From positions 1,096,955 to 1,122,035 of the forward strand of contig NW_001865044.1 of NCBI RefSeq assembly GCF_000002865.3: a DNA stretch of 25,081 bases. The letters run 5' to 3'. Position numbers and translations under genes: made by a program. Below are positions 1 through 11,196 of this stretch, in pieces. Positions within the stretch are counted from its first letter, which is position 1; each line of letters begins with the position of its first letter. The stretch is from Monosiga brevicollis MX1. Its lineage: Eukaryota > Opisthokonta > Choanoflagellata > Craspedida > Salpingoecidae. Below the pieces are notes generated by a model. It was not told the origin of the DNA. It ran no database searches and saw nothing but the letters and a program-made list of their open reading frames with translations.

Positions 1-181
1 GACTCGATACGAGCCATCCAAAGTTCAAGTACGATCTCAAAGTGAGTCGACCTGCGAAACACTGGCCACCACTTGACGATCGGCTTTGCAAGTTACCTCA
101 GCCTAGCTGAAGCGTGACTGTGAGAGAGGTCGTCGAGATGATCCATTTTCTTTCTTCTTTTGGCGTGATGGTCCCATTTCG

Positions 182-232
<51 letters not shown>

Positions 233-1232
233 AACATGACGACCTTCTCGCGAACGCGTCCTCCCCACCAAGAGGGAATGTCGAACTGGACCAACGCCTC
301 CACCTTCATCACTTACACACCCACACACGCCTGCACACACACACGAGCCACACACCACTTTTTATCGTGTGCTTCCATCGGTCTTGCTGCGAGTTGCGCC
401 ACTCCGCTCCCGAGTGGCTCAACGCGGCGACGACCTCGGACATTTGTGTCGCCTGCCACTTGAGCAAATCCACCTGCCCTGTTCCCCGCCGTTCCCCTCG
501 CTCCCCCGCTCTGGCCACCCCAACCGCCTTTTAGTCGTCCGGCTCCCAATGTAGGACATTGGGCATCCCCAGCCTCCACGCCTGCCCCTCACCCGCTTGA
601 ACACACCCTGCCGCCGCTATCACCGTCCGGCTCCGCCACCTGCCTCTCGGCCTCCGTGTCGGCTGCACAACCACATCACCGCTTGTTCGTTTGCACCAAA
701 GGCTTGACGGGGGGGGGTTGTGGGGACTCTTCGCCTGATACACTTGTGTTCAAACTCGGAATCTGCCCGCACAACCTCTCTCACTCCTCTTCTCGGGGTG
801 CATCATGACCCAATTTCCATGATCAAGTCGTCAGCTGACTTCATGTGCATCTTGCCCTTGATGAAACCCCATTCCAGCTTCGACCCGGCCGGCCGACTGT
901 GTCGCCCTGTAGTCTGCAGCACCATCAACCTCTGGGCAGCCGTGCACTCCGCGTCATTTGTCCACCCCGGCAGGACACGCCACCCACCACACGTGCCACG
1001 CCCAGGTGAAGACTGGTGACCCCCCGGTGCCCATCCCCAAGTGCGTGCCCTGTCTTTGGTGGTCCCCGTCGGCATCGATGCCTTTTGCCCCCGCCTCACC
1101 CCTAGCTCAACAGATACTCATATCTAACGTGTGGCTACCCGTATGTATGCATGCATCCCCCGCTTTCCACCGTGCAGCGTTTCCTGCCCTTCTGGCTGTC
1201 GCCCATCAACTGACACCGACAAATCAAGCGCC
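1..1232. other. Left-edge region upstream of the zinc-finger gene
   Basis: No gene can be supported here. The first ~45 bases stay open on both strands. On + a short frame ends in Y-D-L-K just before a GTGAGT donor-like site at about 43. On - a frame reading T-H-F-E-I-V-L-E-L-W follows a TTTCGCAG acceptor-like site. Either could be the last or first piece of an exon of a gene lying outside the window, and I cannot choose between them. The rest is C-rich, with a CA microsatellite, a CACACA-rich stretch around 314-354 and a run of eight G at about 711. It probably includes the promoter and 5' UTR of the zinc-finger gene. More exons of that gene could be hidden here. Confidence 0.4.
183..230. 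repeat. (CA)24 microsatellite
   Basis: Perfect CA dinucleotide repeat of 48 bases. The open frames that run through it encode only alternating Cys-Val or His-Thr and are artefacts. Confidence 0.97.
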
Positions 1233-2739
1233 ATGACTCATCACGACCTGGACGGCACCGAACCAACTGGCATGCAAGATAATCAACCCTTGTGGCAGTG
1301 TGCCACCTGTCAAGTGCAGTTTTTGCGCCGGTGCGTTGTCTTGTTTTTCAAGTCCGCCGGCCCGCACGCAAAGTCTGCTCCTTCAGCCTCCCCCGGCTTC
1401 TTTGCCTCTCCACATGCTCACACTCACCCACGTGTTTCACCCCCCCACCCCCCTCTGCTTGACCCCGACAGCGAACATCTTGTGCGCCACAACCGTCGCC
1501 ACACTGACTCCCACCGCCAAACATGTCCACTCTGTCATCGTATCCTTCACCGGTGAGCCTTTGACAACCCTAATTACGCCCATCACTGTACGACGCCCAT
1601 GTCGCATGAATCAAGTCTCATGACCCACCCCCGCCTGATGCCCTGTGTACCACACACAGCTCGGACCACGTCAAATACCACCTCAGTGCGTGCCAAACTA
1701 CCAGTCGCCTCTTAAAGTTGTAATAACATGACTTGCCGCTCACCGCAGTGCCTGTACTTTTTGCCCTCGATCATGGCGCATCGCAGTGTCCCACTTGGAC
1801 GTGCGCCCATATGAATGTGAATCGTGTGGGAAGCGCTATCGCCAGCAATACTCGCTCCAACGCCACCAGAGCAAGATGAAGCACTCTGGTATTAAGGAGC
1901 ATGAATTTGATCTTGAAGCCCTCGTGCATGAGAAGCAACAGTCAGGCAGCCCGATTCCCAAGGCTCGGGAACGCCGACCCAACCGTAGTCTCTCAGACGC
2001 TGACGAGACCACTTCCAATCCTGATCACGATACCAGCCATTCATCTGCTTTGGCCATGCTCACAAAAGCAGCCGCTGCTACAAACCCCGCCTGGGCCTCG
2101 CCTCAGCATGGCATTAGCAGTCACACCCCACCTCTGCCCTCGCACCGTCACCATGGATCGGGTTCCGATGACAGTGGGCTCCCTGCTTCCAAACGCAGCA
2201 AACCGGGGTCTTTCTCTGATTCTTCACGAAACGAAGAGTCCATTCGAAGCGCCGGCTTGGCTCCCTCGCACGGGCTCGATGCAGCACATCTTGCTCAAGG
2301 TCTCGTGCAACCTGCTGGCAACGCCGATGCTGGCACCGCAGCTGCAGCTGCAGCCGCCATGGCCGGTGGTGCAATGCCACCCTGGTTGTCCAACTCCCCC
2401 GCTCTGATCAACGCCCAGTCACAGATGCAAGCCGCCCAGATGCAGGCGCAGTTTATGACCATGATGATGATGCAGCAAGCCTTGGTCAATAACATGGCCA
2501 ACATCCAGCCAAACTCCTTGGCCATGACCAGCGCCTCATACGTGCCCCCGGCCTTTTTCAATAACCTGCCCCACATGGCCAACACGGGCAACCTGCCCTC
2601 CCACCCGGCCTCGACCCTCGGTCTAGCCTCACAAGTTGGCCTCAAGAGTGAACCCACCTTCACCCCCAATCTGAGTGGAACCTCCATGCCCGCAAATTAT
2701 GAGCGGCAGTCAGTCACACAGTCCAGCGGTGGCATATAG
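1233..2739 (+). CDS. C2H2 zinc-finger protein with three fingers, 385 aa, four exons
   Basis: Probable sequence-specific DNA-binding transcription factor in the nucleus. Proposed exons are 1233-1330, 1472-1552, 1660-1685 and 1787-2739; the sum is exactly 386 codons including TAG. All introns are GT-AG. Only after splicing do three classic fingers appear: C23-x2-C26-x12-H39-x3-H43, C51-x2-C54-x12-H67-x3-H71, and C79-x2-C82-x12-H95-x5-H101. Canonical spacing across three splice joints is strong support for the model. The rest (about 105-385) is low complexity and likely disordered: Ser/Pro-rich, an Ala run near residue 190, then a Gln/Met-rich stretch (QMQAAQMQAQFMTMMMMQQA), as in activation domains. 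The chosen ATG precedes the first finger by 22 residues; additional 5' exons are possible. Target genes cannot be told. Confidence 0.85.
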
Positions 2740-3830
2740 ACCCCCCTCTTCACGAGAATTGGCTAAGCGATATCTTATTACGGCTCTACCATGCCTGTGG
2801 TCGTGTGATCTTGAAGCGCTGACTTCTCTTCATGTACTCTCTGGGTGCACGCCGCGTTGTTGCTGGTTCGCAGTTTCCCTTCAGCATTGGCCCACCTCAT
2901 TTATTTTGATGTTTATCAGGCGAGCGGCATCTCATTTGCTCGCCTCTTGCTTAATACCTTGTCCCGCTTGCCTTGGTTCCGGAACCGATGTGCAACATGT
3001 CCTTGTTTCCTGTGCTGTTTCATCCCAACCCCCTCTTCTCTCGTTCCAGTGATGTTCCTGTGTTGTTTTGCCAGTCTCTCCTTGTGTCGATTTTTGCTCC
3101 GGCTTTGTCGGTCGCCGATTGTGTTATGCAAGAGTGCCGGGTCACTCTTGCCTTGCCTGAGTTGGTATCTATGGCTGGCCTACAAACCACCCATCGCCCC
3201 ACTCTTTGTTCTTCATGTGACCATCATTGGCGCGCTTCGCGTTGCCTTTCTACCACGCCTGAACATCCTTGGCTTCCACTTTCCACCACCCCATGTCATT
3301 GCCCATCTTAGCATGCCGGCCGTTCGCCTGTGCCGCGGGCTGTGCTCGCGGCTGTCATGGATGGTGGCGTGCATCATAATCTTATTTGCCTGGTCTGTGT
3401 TGTCTTGGCGCTTGCTTTGGAAACACACAAACCTGTGCCGCTCCATGACCCATAATTTCAAGGGTGTTTTGTTCCTGGCCAAAGCTCCTTTTGATGGAGC
3501 CATGCCGACCCTTGATGCCGAAGAGGCAGTACCATTGCCTTTCGTTTCTTGTTTTTATGTTTTTGCCACTTGAACAATTTAGGACCTTTCTCCGCAATTT
3601 GTGGTCATCCATTCCTTTTCGTGTGTTGAAAAATCTGCTCCGCGTGTGACCGACCACCAAAGGAGAAACAAAAACTTGCAAAGCGAAAGGCGGCTGATGT
3701 TATGCAGATCAGTCAAATGTGGCCGTAGGAGGAAGGAGGTGTACGCTGGTTTGATTTGTGAATCGCATGGAACATCATACTTCGGCTGCTAGTCGTGCAG
3801 CAGGGTTCCTCGCTTTTTATGTTCCCCTCC
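2740..3830. other. Convergent spacer, T-rich 3' UTR-like sequence
   Basis: About 1.1 kb lies between the stops of the zinc-finger gene (+) and the STEEP1 homologue (-). The + strand is T/C-rich, as it also is after the CaMKK stop, so it is probably mainly 3' UTR. One + frame (2845-3573) stays open for 242 codons and reads as Leu/Cys/Phe-rich hydrophobic sequence. That composition is expected from T-rich DNA, and I recognise no domain, so I do not call it a gene. Confidence 0.45.
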
Positions 3831-5199
3831 CTACAATATCATGCAAGCACGTAGACGGGTGAGGCAACGAGGTGTATTCATAAGAAACATGATTCCAAAG
3901 GCGTGACGATTGACGACCAGCTCGCTGACTCTGCAGACCCGATCGGACAGCCGCATCTCAATGTGGATCATGCAAGGTCGGACCTGATGCATTTGAGGCT
4001 TTGATGAATAATTTGCTTGCCGGCCGAGGACCCGATGAATGATGCGGGCGTCGGCCTCGTAAGCTTTGTCGGCTTGGAGCTGAGCACGAGGAGTCAGTGC
4101 AAAAGACACGGTGAGGACTGGCAAGTAGCGTGACTCAGCACAATGTCATGTTCTTGCCCATGGCAACAGAGCCATCCCTACTCACAAGCTGAGCCTCTTC
4201 TTCTTCATGCTCGTCGGTTGTGCTGATGGAAGTACCAAAGGGTACAGTTGACGGGATGGGCGCAGCCTGTGCCGTCTGTCAACCATGAAGACACGCACGT
4301 GCATACAGGATCACAAACCATGAGCTCAGGCGTCTGATACAATTTGAATTGGCTGCAACAAGCGCATGAAATTCCTGGCAATCGGGAGGCCTGACCGGAT
4401 CAAAGCTGCGAGCAAATTTGTCGAGATCAGGCTCCTGCCCTTTAGCTACAAAACCATCTGTCCCAGCCCGCATTAGCATGTGAGTGTGACAGCTCCTTGG
4501 TGTAGTGGGTGCAGCCAACAGCGACTCAAGTCTCTGGGTTGTGGCTTGCGCATGGCTTGACGGAACACCCACCTGGCAGGAGATACAAGAAGTTTGGCTG
4601 ATTATCAATGGTATATGCTGTGGGGAGGCCACACCCCTGGCATTTCAGGCTGTGCCGTTTCTCAACACCTTCAGCTCTATCAGTCAAAAGAAGTTGACAA
4701 GGTGCGCAGCGCCAAGGTGAGAGGAAGGAGACCTTGAGAAGCACACGCGCGCACATGCAACCACACGCCCGCACGCACACACACACATCCAACGTACCGC
4801 CGGATATAAAGGGGATGGTCGGTTTGAAATTGGTGTCGGGCCTGATAACGGCCCTGGTCCAGGACACTGGCACCATCTGTCTTGCGTTGAGGCAACTGAT
4901 CCAACACCACATCTGTGCCGGGTGCCGCCGTCAGCAAGTTGTCTGTCTGTATAAGCCGTCAGCCATCGTGCAGACGGTCGAGCAACGAGCCCTCACCTGT
5001 GATGATGGCGAGTTGACCGCATATACAAAAATAGGCCACAAGATCATCCTGCAGCGCAAGTCAGGTCATGATCATCCCATGATTCACCCACCACTCTACA
5101 CGTCGCTCTACACGCCAAGCTTGACGTCCAGGCGTGCCATCACCAGCCACCACGACGACAGCAAACGACGATGCGGCATACCTCTGCAGTTGCTGCCAT
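3831..5199 (-). CDS. STEEP1: STEEP1 (CXorf56) homologue, 229 aa, seven exons
   Basis: Homologue of STEEP1/CXorf56, described in human as an ER factor that helps STING leave the ER; the family is widespread in eukaryotes, so an older, more general role is likely. Proposed exons on the - strand are 5199-5182, 5048-4997, 4912-4798, 4676-4573, 4457-4396, 4275-4186 and 4079-3831; together 690 nt in one frame, close to the human protein (222 aa by memory). The protein shows the family order: YFCICGQ (C14, C16), LDQLPQRKTDG, YIRRAEGVEKRHSLKC, a second Cys pair C74-x2-C77 followed by GLP, the LPDGFVAKGQ segment, then an acidic STTDEHEEEE stretch and a C-terminal helix (ADKAYEADARIIHRVLGRQ) aligning without gaps to the human helix. 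The N-terminus is much shorter than in human, and the last ~55 residues have no counterpart I recognise. The donor at 4396 (GTCAGG) is the weakest joint. Confidence 0.85.
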
Positions 5200-5747
<548 letters not shown>

Positions 5748-7776
5748 ATGGACTCTCAAGGCAACATGAGCTCGAGACCAGACTCTGCACGACCGAGCTC
5801 GCAATCGAGCTCTCGGCCGGCATCGCGGCCTGTGCTGCCACCCATTTCCGTCGCAAGCCCAGGTGGCAGTGAAAATGGAAAAGCCTCAGCGCTCCCAACT
5901 CAACAGGAAGCCGATCCGTGGATCGCAGGCTTTGATGGGCTTCATTTGGCCGTACGTCATCTGCTGGCTGACGATGCAGCCCTTGTTCGAGAGTATCCCA
6001 TGCGACCGGACGATTGATGCCGAAAACAATCTGGGTTGCGACGTAGGTGGATGCGTTGCAAGTCCAGCTTCAACATGCCTTGCAATCACGACTCAAGCAC
6101 GGTACGCTGAGCTGATAAATGTATGCAGCGACAGGCGCTGGCATCATCATTGTCGTTGATGGAACGGCCTTCGTCTCGTGCATAAGCATGTGTTGGATGT
6201 CTGCTGTGCTCACCTGGCGGCTGTGCGTACAGCCCTGCAAGCAGCACAAGCCGAGGCCGAGGCCCGCTCAACGGAGGCTCAAGACAAATGGATGGCAGAG
6301 CTCAGCAAAGTCAACACGGCCCTCAACGCAACTCGGGCTGTTGTGCAAGACCAAGCAGAGCAGCTCGCCAAACAGGCTGCCAAGCTCGAAGCACGGACTC
6401 AAGAGCAAGAAATGCAGCAGGAGGCGTACAGACAGTTAGAGACCTTGCATGCTTCTTGTACTGCGGGCACTGCCGAACTGGAGAAGGAGCGGGAACGCCT
6501 CCGCCACAAACTATCCAGCGCTTGCGCAGGCGAAAAGCAAGCTCAAGATGCTCTGGTATGCAGGCCCATGGCGAGAGTCGCGTGGAGCTGAGTTGAGTGT
6601 GTCGGCAAGAGTCTTGGTGCACCTGTTGCGTTTACAGCTTTGAGACTGACAAAGACATGGATCGACATGTACTTCAACGCGTAGACAAGTGCCTCATTGG
6701 AACATGCAAAGGCTCTACAAGAGACAGCACAAAGGAGCGAAAAGAAGCTCGAGCAAGTGCGGCAACAACTCGTTACTGCTCGTGCAGAGCGGGACAAAGC
6801 GCAGCAAGACTTGGAGCGTCATAAGGTCTGCCTGCATGCATCTCTTGTACAGACCCCTTGAACCTATCCCTCGTGCACACCATCGCGGTTTACAATAGTT
6901 GGCTGGATATCTCATGATTGGCTTATTGGGGTGGGGATTGCGGACCTGCGGGGGCTGCGGGGGCTGCCGAGGACTCAGTCTGCGCGAGAGGAAGAGAATA
7001 AAGCCCATCAACAGACTCACAAGCGCCTGCGTGCCGAAAACGAGCGTCTAAAGAAACAGCTGGCCGAAGCACAAGACCAAGCCGAGACGGCCAAGGTCTG
7101 AATATGGATTTTGAGCGTGGCATCACAATGCTTGCAAAGGTATTCCCAGGCCCAATGACTTGTCAGGCCATTGCATATCATGATAGAAAGCCCAACAAGC
7201 TCTGGAGACGAGTGTTCAAAAGCTTCAGCGGGAAAGAGATGCGGACCTTCAGGTACGCTTCAACAACGCCAAGGTGTCTTGGGTCGCTGGAGGGTCGAAT
7301 TGGCGTTTAGAGAGTGCGTCAAAGCCCATCCGGTAACAAGGACGGTGCGCTTTTGGTATGTAGCTTAAAGATAGGGAGATTACGCGTCTGGAACATGCTT
7401 TGAGTAAGTGACGCAAACTCTGAACGAGATATATTATTATATAACATCTGATGTACGCATGGGTACCACCTCATCCAGATCGATCGTGTATGAACGAAGC
7501 AGATGCGATTCGCGCGCAAGCAGCAGCAGCAGCGTCACACGCCGCCGCCAAGCCTGTTGTCTCGGCGCCGACAAATGCGGACACGATCGACGAGGCGCGC
7601 TTACGCGCACTCATTACAGCGGTAAATGCGCAAACCTGTTGAACCTGTGCGCGTGGTCTGTGAGTGCTAAGATTGTACTGGGAACGACTGCTTTGTAGAA
7701 TCGAAAGGAGAAGAGGCGGTTGGCTCAACTGGAACCACGCAAACTGGCCAGCCCTAGACGCCAAGACGGACGATGA
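5748..7776 (+). CDS. Coiled-coil protein, about 385 aa, eight proposed exons, function unknown
   Basis: Not assigned to a family. Proposed exons: 5748-5951, 6187-6555, 6685-6825, 6979-7095, 7187-7252, 7364-7403, 7479-7621 and 7699-7776 (TGA). Exons 2-8 join in consistent phase and give one continuous heptad-rich coiled coil, for example LEHAKALQETAQRSEKKLEQ, RLRAENERLKKQLAEAQDQA and LKDREITRLEHAL, ending in a basic tail (NRKEKRRLAQLE). The N-terminal ~60 residues are Ser/Pro/Arg-rich and probably disordered. Joining exon 1 to exon 2 is the weak point: donor GTACGT at 5952 is good, but the acceptor (ATAAG at 6186) is poor. The repeated short in-frame exons argue strongly that the coiled coil is coding. 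It is most likely a structural or scaffold protein (cytoskeletal or ciliary proteins often look like this), but that is a guess. Confidence 0.7.
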
Positions 7777-8482
7777 GAAGGGACGCTGTTGGCAAGAGCC
7801 GACTCGGCCCTCAACATTGTTCCAAAAAATTGACCCCTTTACACGTTCTTCTGGCTGCGAGTCTGTGCTGAGCAATGCTTGGGGACATTGCTTCTGCGCG
7901 TGGTCTTGGCAGCCATGGCACTTGCTTCATGAGTGAGAGTGAGAGTAAGAAAAGGTAGCGCACGGTGTGGTGTCGCACCCATGTGGTTGCGAGCGCCATG
8001 CCACGAGGTGCGCGGATGAGTGACCTGGAGTTGTCTTTGCCACTGTTCTCAGAGCAAGTTGCCACAGACGTTTTGCTGCATGGCCAGACCGAATGTGCAT
8101 GTCGTCCATTTATTTGTACCTGTCTTGCTAATGCGGTTTGCGGGTCAAGAACGAGTTTTGCGTTCGTCTTGTCGCGACGGCCTCATGGCCAGATGAGATG
8201 GTGGCGAGGCGGCAGCGTCAATGCCGCCTCGAGGCCATACCGATATTATGCTCTGCCCCTACCAGGTGCAGGTGATCAAGGGGAGGGGGCCAGCATCGCT
8301 GGGGGCTTGCTCGATGTCATAAAAGGTATTGTATGACAGCCAATAAGGATCACGAAGGCACAGCGTGATGCTTCCCATAGCTCATGAAAAATAAAGCGCA
8401 GAGTGCCAAAAGTCAGACAAACGACATCACGACACAACATTACAACACTACAACACTACTTGACGGCGACAACACGACCACG
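7777..8482. other. Intergenic region after the coiled-coil gene
   Basis: No supported gene. The 123-codon + frame at 7965-8336 has no recognisable motif and a T-rich composition like 3' UTRs in this window. An AATAAA hexamer lies at 8390-8395 on +, over 600 bases after the coiled-coil stop, so its use is uncertain. Repeated ACAACAC/ACTACAAC words occur at about 8433-8475. Confidence 0.4.
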
Positions 8483-8896
8483 CTACTGTACCTTTGCAAC
8501 GAAGAACCGCTCGTGCGCTTTGGCGACTGGGGCAGGGTCGACGTCATCAAGTCGGCTGGGAGGCCTACCTGGACATGCCGTCGACTCGCTTGTCGGCATG
8601 TCATGCTGAGCACCATCATTCGCACCATGCATGAGATGAAGACGGCTCTCGGCAACACACGCTTCTTGATTCTGGACAGCAAGTCGTGAACGAGTCAAGG
8701 CGAGCCGGCAAATAAGATGGCAACCAGGCCAGATGCCAGCTCGCAAGCCTAAGATCAATGCACCCTGTGCTAGTTGCACAGCGCGCGCGACTCGGTATGC
8801 GTGCATCGATGTAAGTGATTCCTTACCGGTGCCTGGGTCGCGAAAGAGCCATCCGGCCATCTTGGCGTGTTCCATCACACGCAGAAGCTCGTGCAT
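8483..8896 (-). CDS. Tentative small two-exon gene, 51 aa or N-terminal part of a longer protein
   Basis: Not recognised. Exon 8896-8827 starts at an ATG (MHELLRVMEHAKMAGWLFRD) and ends at a strong donor CACCG|GTAAGG in phase 1. A phase-compatible exon starts after the acceptor TGTCCAG at 8568 and reads PPSRLDDVDPAPVAKAHERF to TAG at 8483. The resulting 51 residues look protein-like, with a helical amphipathic start. The second exon also contains AAG|GTACAG just before its stop, so it might splice onward to a further exon that I could not find. The 5' side is a GA-rich (on this strand) tract. Confidence is low because of the short length and lack of family match. Confidence 0.35.
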   Translation of the reverse strand: MHELLRVMEHAKMAGWLFRDPGTGKESLTSMHAYRVARAVQLAQGALILGLRAGIWPGCHLICRLALTRSRLAVQNQEACVAESRLHLMHGANDGAQHDMPTSESTACPGRPPSRLDDVDPAPVAKAHERFFVAKVQ

Positions 8897-11196
8897 CAAA
8901 CCCACATGCCCCAAGCTTGGATATGGGATATCGCTTTTCTAATTTCTCTCTCGCTGCCTCTCTCCATATCTGTCTACCTATGCCTCTATCTCTGTCTCGC
9001 TGTCTCTCTGCTTCACTCTCTCTGATCCGGCTTTTCTTTGTCTGTTCACTCCTCTGTTTCGTACTCCATCTCTCTGATCGTCTGCGTCTTCTGCTCTGTC
9101 CCTCTCCATCTTCTCTCCCTTGTCTCTCTTCTCTTGCTTTCTCTTCCACTCATAGAAAAAAAGAAAAACGAAACCCAACCAACACACATCATTGTGCAGG
9201 TGGCCGCTATTGGCAGTGCTGCTTCAACCCTTACCCCTGACCCCTGACCCCCAAAAAGGTGGCGCGCGCGTCCGTCCGTGCCATCCCATCCATTCCCCCA
9301 GCTCATCTCCTTGACCAGCCTCCAACCAAAAGTTCTGGGAGGAGCTGTAGGAACAAGCGAGCATCACCCCATCACCCCATCACCCCTACCCTCTTTTCCC
9401 ACACATCCATCATCACCTTCAACAGCGTCAAGCGGGTTTGTTTTCTCGGCAACCAACTCGCACCCTTTTAACCCCTTTGTGACCGCTGAAAGACTTGCCC
9501 ATACAGCAATTGGCTGCTGGTGTCTTGGGGTGCCTGCCTGCTTGCCTGCCTGCCTGCTTGCCGACCTCCCCCCTCTTCACTCGGCCAACAAACCGCACTG
9601 TCCTTCCACTTCCAACCACACCTACACTTCCACACACCATCACCATCCATCACCCTATGGTGGACGGCCGTGTGTGCCCCATTGAGCCAGTTCACTTGAA
9701 AAAAACCTACACCATCAACCATTGACCCATTGGTTTAGAGTGCGACCAAACAAAACCGCAGCAACGCCTTTTGCCCTTTGACGCGCCCTTGTCGCCTTGT
9801 CCTTGACAGTTTCGGGGGTGATCTGCAAAGACACGCATGCAACGCTCTGTCACAACCCCTTCCTACCCTCTTCTCTTCTCCGAAACTCGGATGCCCTTCC
9901 CTACTGCCCCGTTGATTACTTCTCCGTGTCTTTCTTGAACGCGCTGCAGTCGGTCAAGGCGCCATCAAGCACGCTCCAGCTGAAGCGCGCCCCCTCCCCT
10001 CTTTCTTTTTCGCTTTTTTTTTTTTTTTGCACTTTTGCGGGTAAGCCTTGGCTCTCCCCCCCCCCCCCCCCNNNNNNNNNNNNNNNNNNNNNNNNNNNNN
10101 NNNNNNNNNNNNNNNNNNNNNCTCTTCAGCCTGCGCTAGGCGCCCACGGCAATGACATTGGCGCTCACTCTCTCGCACGCACGCACACACAGACACACAC
10201 ACACACACATACCACACACATGCAACCCTTTACAGCAAACTCGGCGCGCCTAAGCTCTCTCATGCCCTCGTCCTTGCCCATGCCCGTACGATAGAACCCC
10301 ACTCGACTGTGAAACCAGCCCCTTCTTCCCTTCTTCCCTCTATTCAAGCCCCGCTCTTTTCCCCCCGAGCCGATCAATCCTCCTCTTGCCTTGCCAGCAC
10401 GCACACTTCAAACGCGAGTGAACGTGTGCCTTCATTCCAGTCTCAAGCGAGCACGCATCCGCAGCGGACACTGTGCCGAAAAAAGACAAGACGAACAGTT
10501 AGTGTGTGTGTGTCCGCTCAAAAGACTGACACGCGCCAAGCTTCCCGTCCTGCTTGCCTTGAACTTGTGCCCGCTGCGCTCGACGTGTGGGCGACAAGAC
10601 AGCATAGCATTTCTTCAAATCTGACCCCCGACCAGACGAAAGGGAAGAACATTGTGGTGTAGTTGTGAGGGGCCACCAAGCACATTCTCCGCGCGCTTGT
10701 CCTGCCAGAACAGAATAGCAGAGCCTCTCCACCTTGCTCATTGATGAGTTTTTGACCAAGAACGTCTCTTTGCAACCACGACCCCGCCGTCTGGTTTGGA
10801 TGCCTGTGGCGAGCTCGTCATGCCAGGTTGCCGTGCGACTTTGAATGCAAAAGTGATGCAGCGGACTTGAGTACTCGCGTACTTGAAGAGCTTTGGGTGC
10901 CGTTGTGAAACCACCCTTCCTTGGCTAGACCCCGGCGCTTACCTGCCGCCGCCGTGCTTGACCCCTGGTCATTGACAACGTCCTTTCCTACACCACCACC
11001 ACCAACCGACGACCAACCAGTCTTGCCCATCCACACTCAGAGCGGGGGGGTGGGTTGCCCCCTCCATCACCGCGCACTGCCCGAGCGTTTCGTTTGACCC
11101 ATCCACCACTCTGCGTTCGGGCTTGGCCCTCCTTTTCATCAGTCTTCCCCCTTTGGCTTGGGTTCTGGTCCCCTTGCCCATTGACAACATTCCGCC
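8897..11196. other. Long pyrimidine-rich region upstream of CaMKK
   Basis: About 2.3 kb without a credible gene. It starts with a CT-rich tract (8940-9150), then shows short tandem words: CCCATCA repeats near 9365-9390, TGCC/TTGCC repeats at 9531-9562, and CACA runs near 10185-10210. A C16 homopolymer abuts a gap. Its + strand is C/T-rich throughout, like a promoter plus long 5' UTR of CaMKK. Non-coding upstream exons of CaMKK are possible. The open frames here encode only Pro/Ser/His/Leu low-complexity sequence. Confidence 0.45.
10056..10121. other. C16 homopolymer and 50-N assembly gap
   Basis: A run of 16 C (10056-10071) leads directly into 50 N (10072-10121). A round gap length next to a homopolymer suggests that sequencing failed at poly-C and that the true gap size is unknown. 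Confidence 0.95.

Noticed and set aside
3831-4124. Mitochondrial ribosomal protein bS6m for the last exon of the reverse-strand gene
   Set aside because: A weak resemblance was seen first, but joining the upstream exons gave the full STEEP1 pattern, and the helix aligns to STEEP1 without gaps.
7965-8336. 123-codon + frame after the coiled-coil gene
   Set aside because: No motif, T-rich composition like other 3' regions, and no convincing splice partners.
9278-9685. 135-codon Pro/Ser/His-rich + frame upstream of CaMKK
   Set aside because: Low-complexity product of C-rich tandem words; no domain and no splice logic connecting it to CaMKK.
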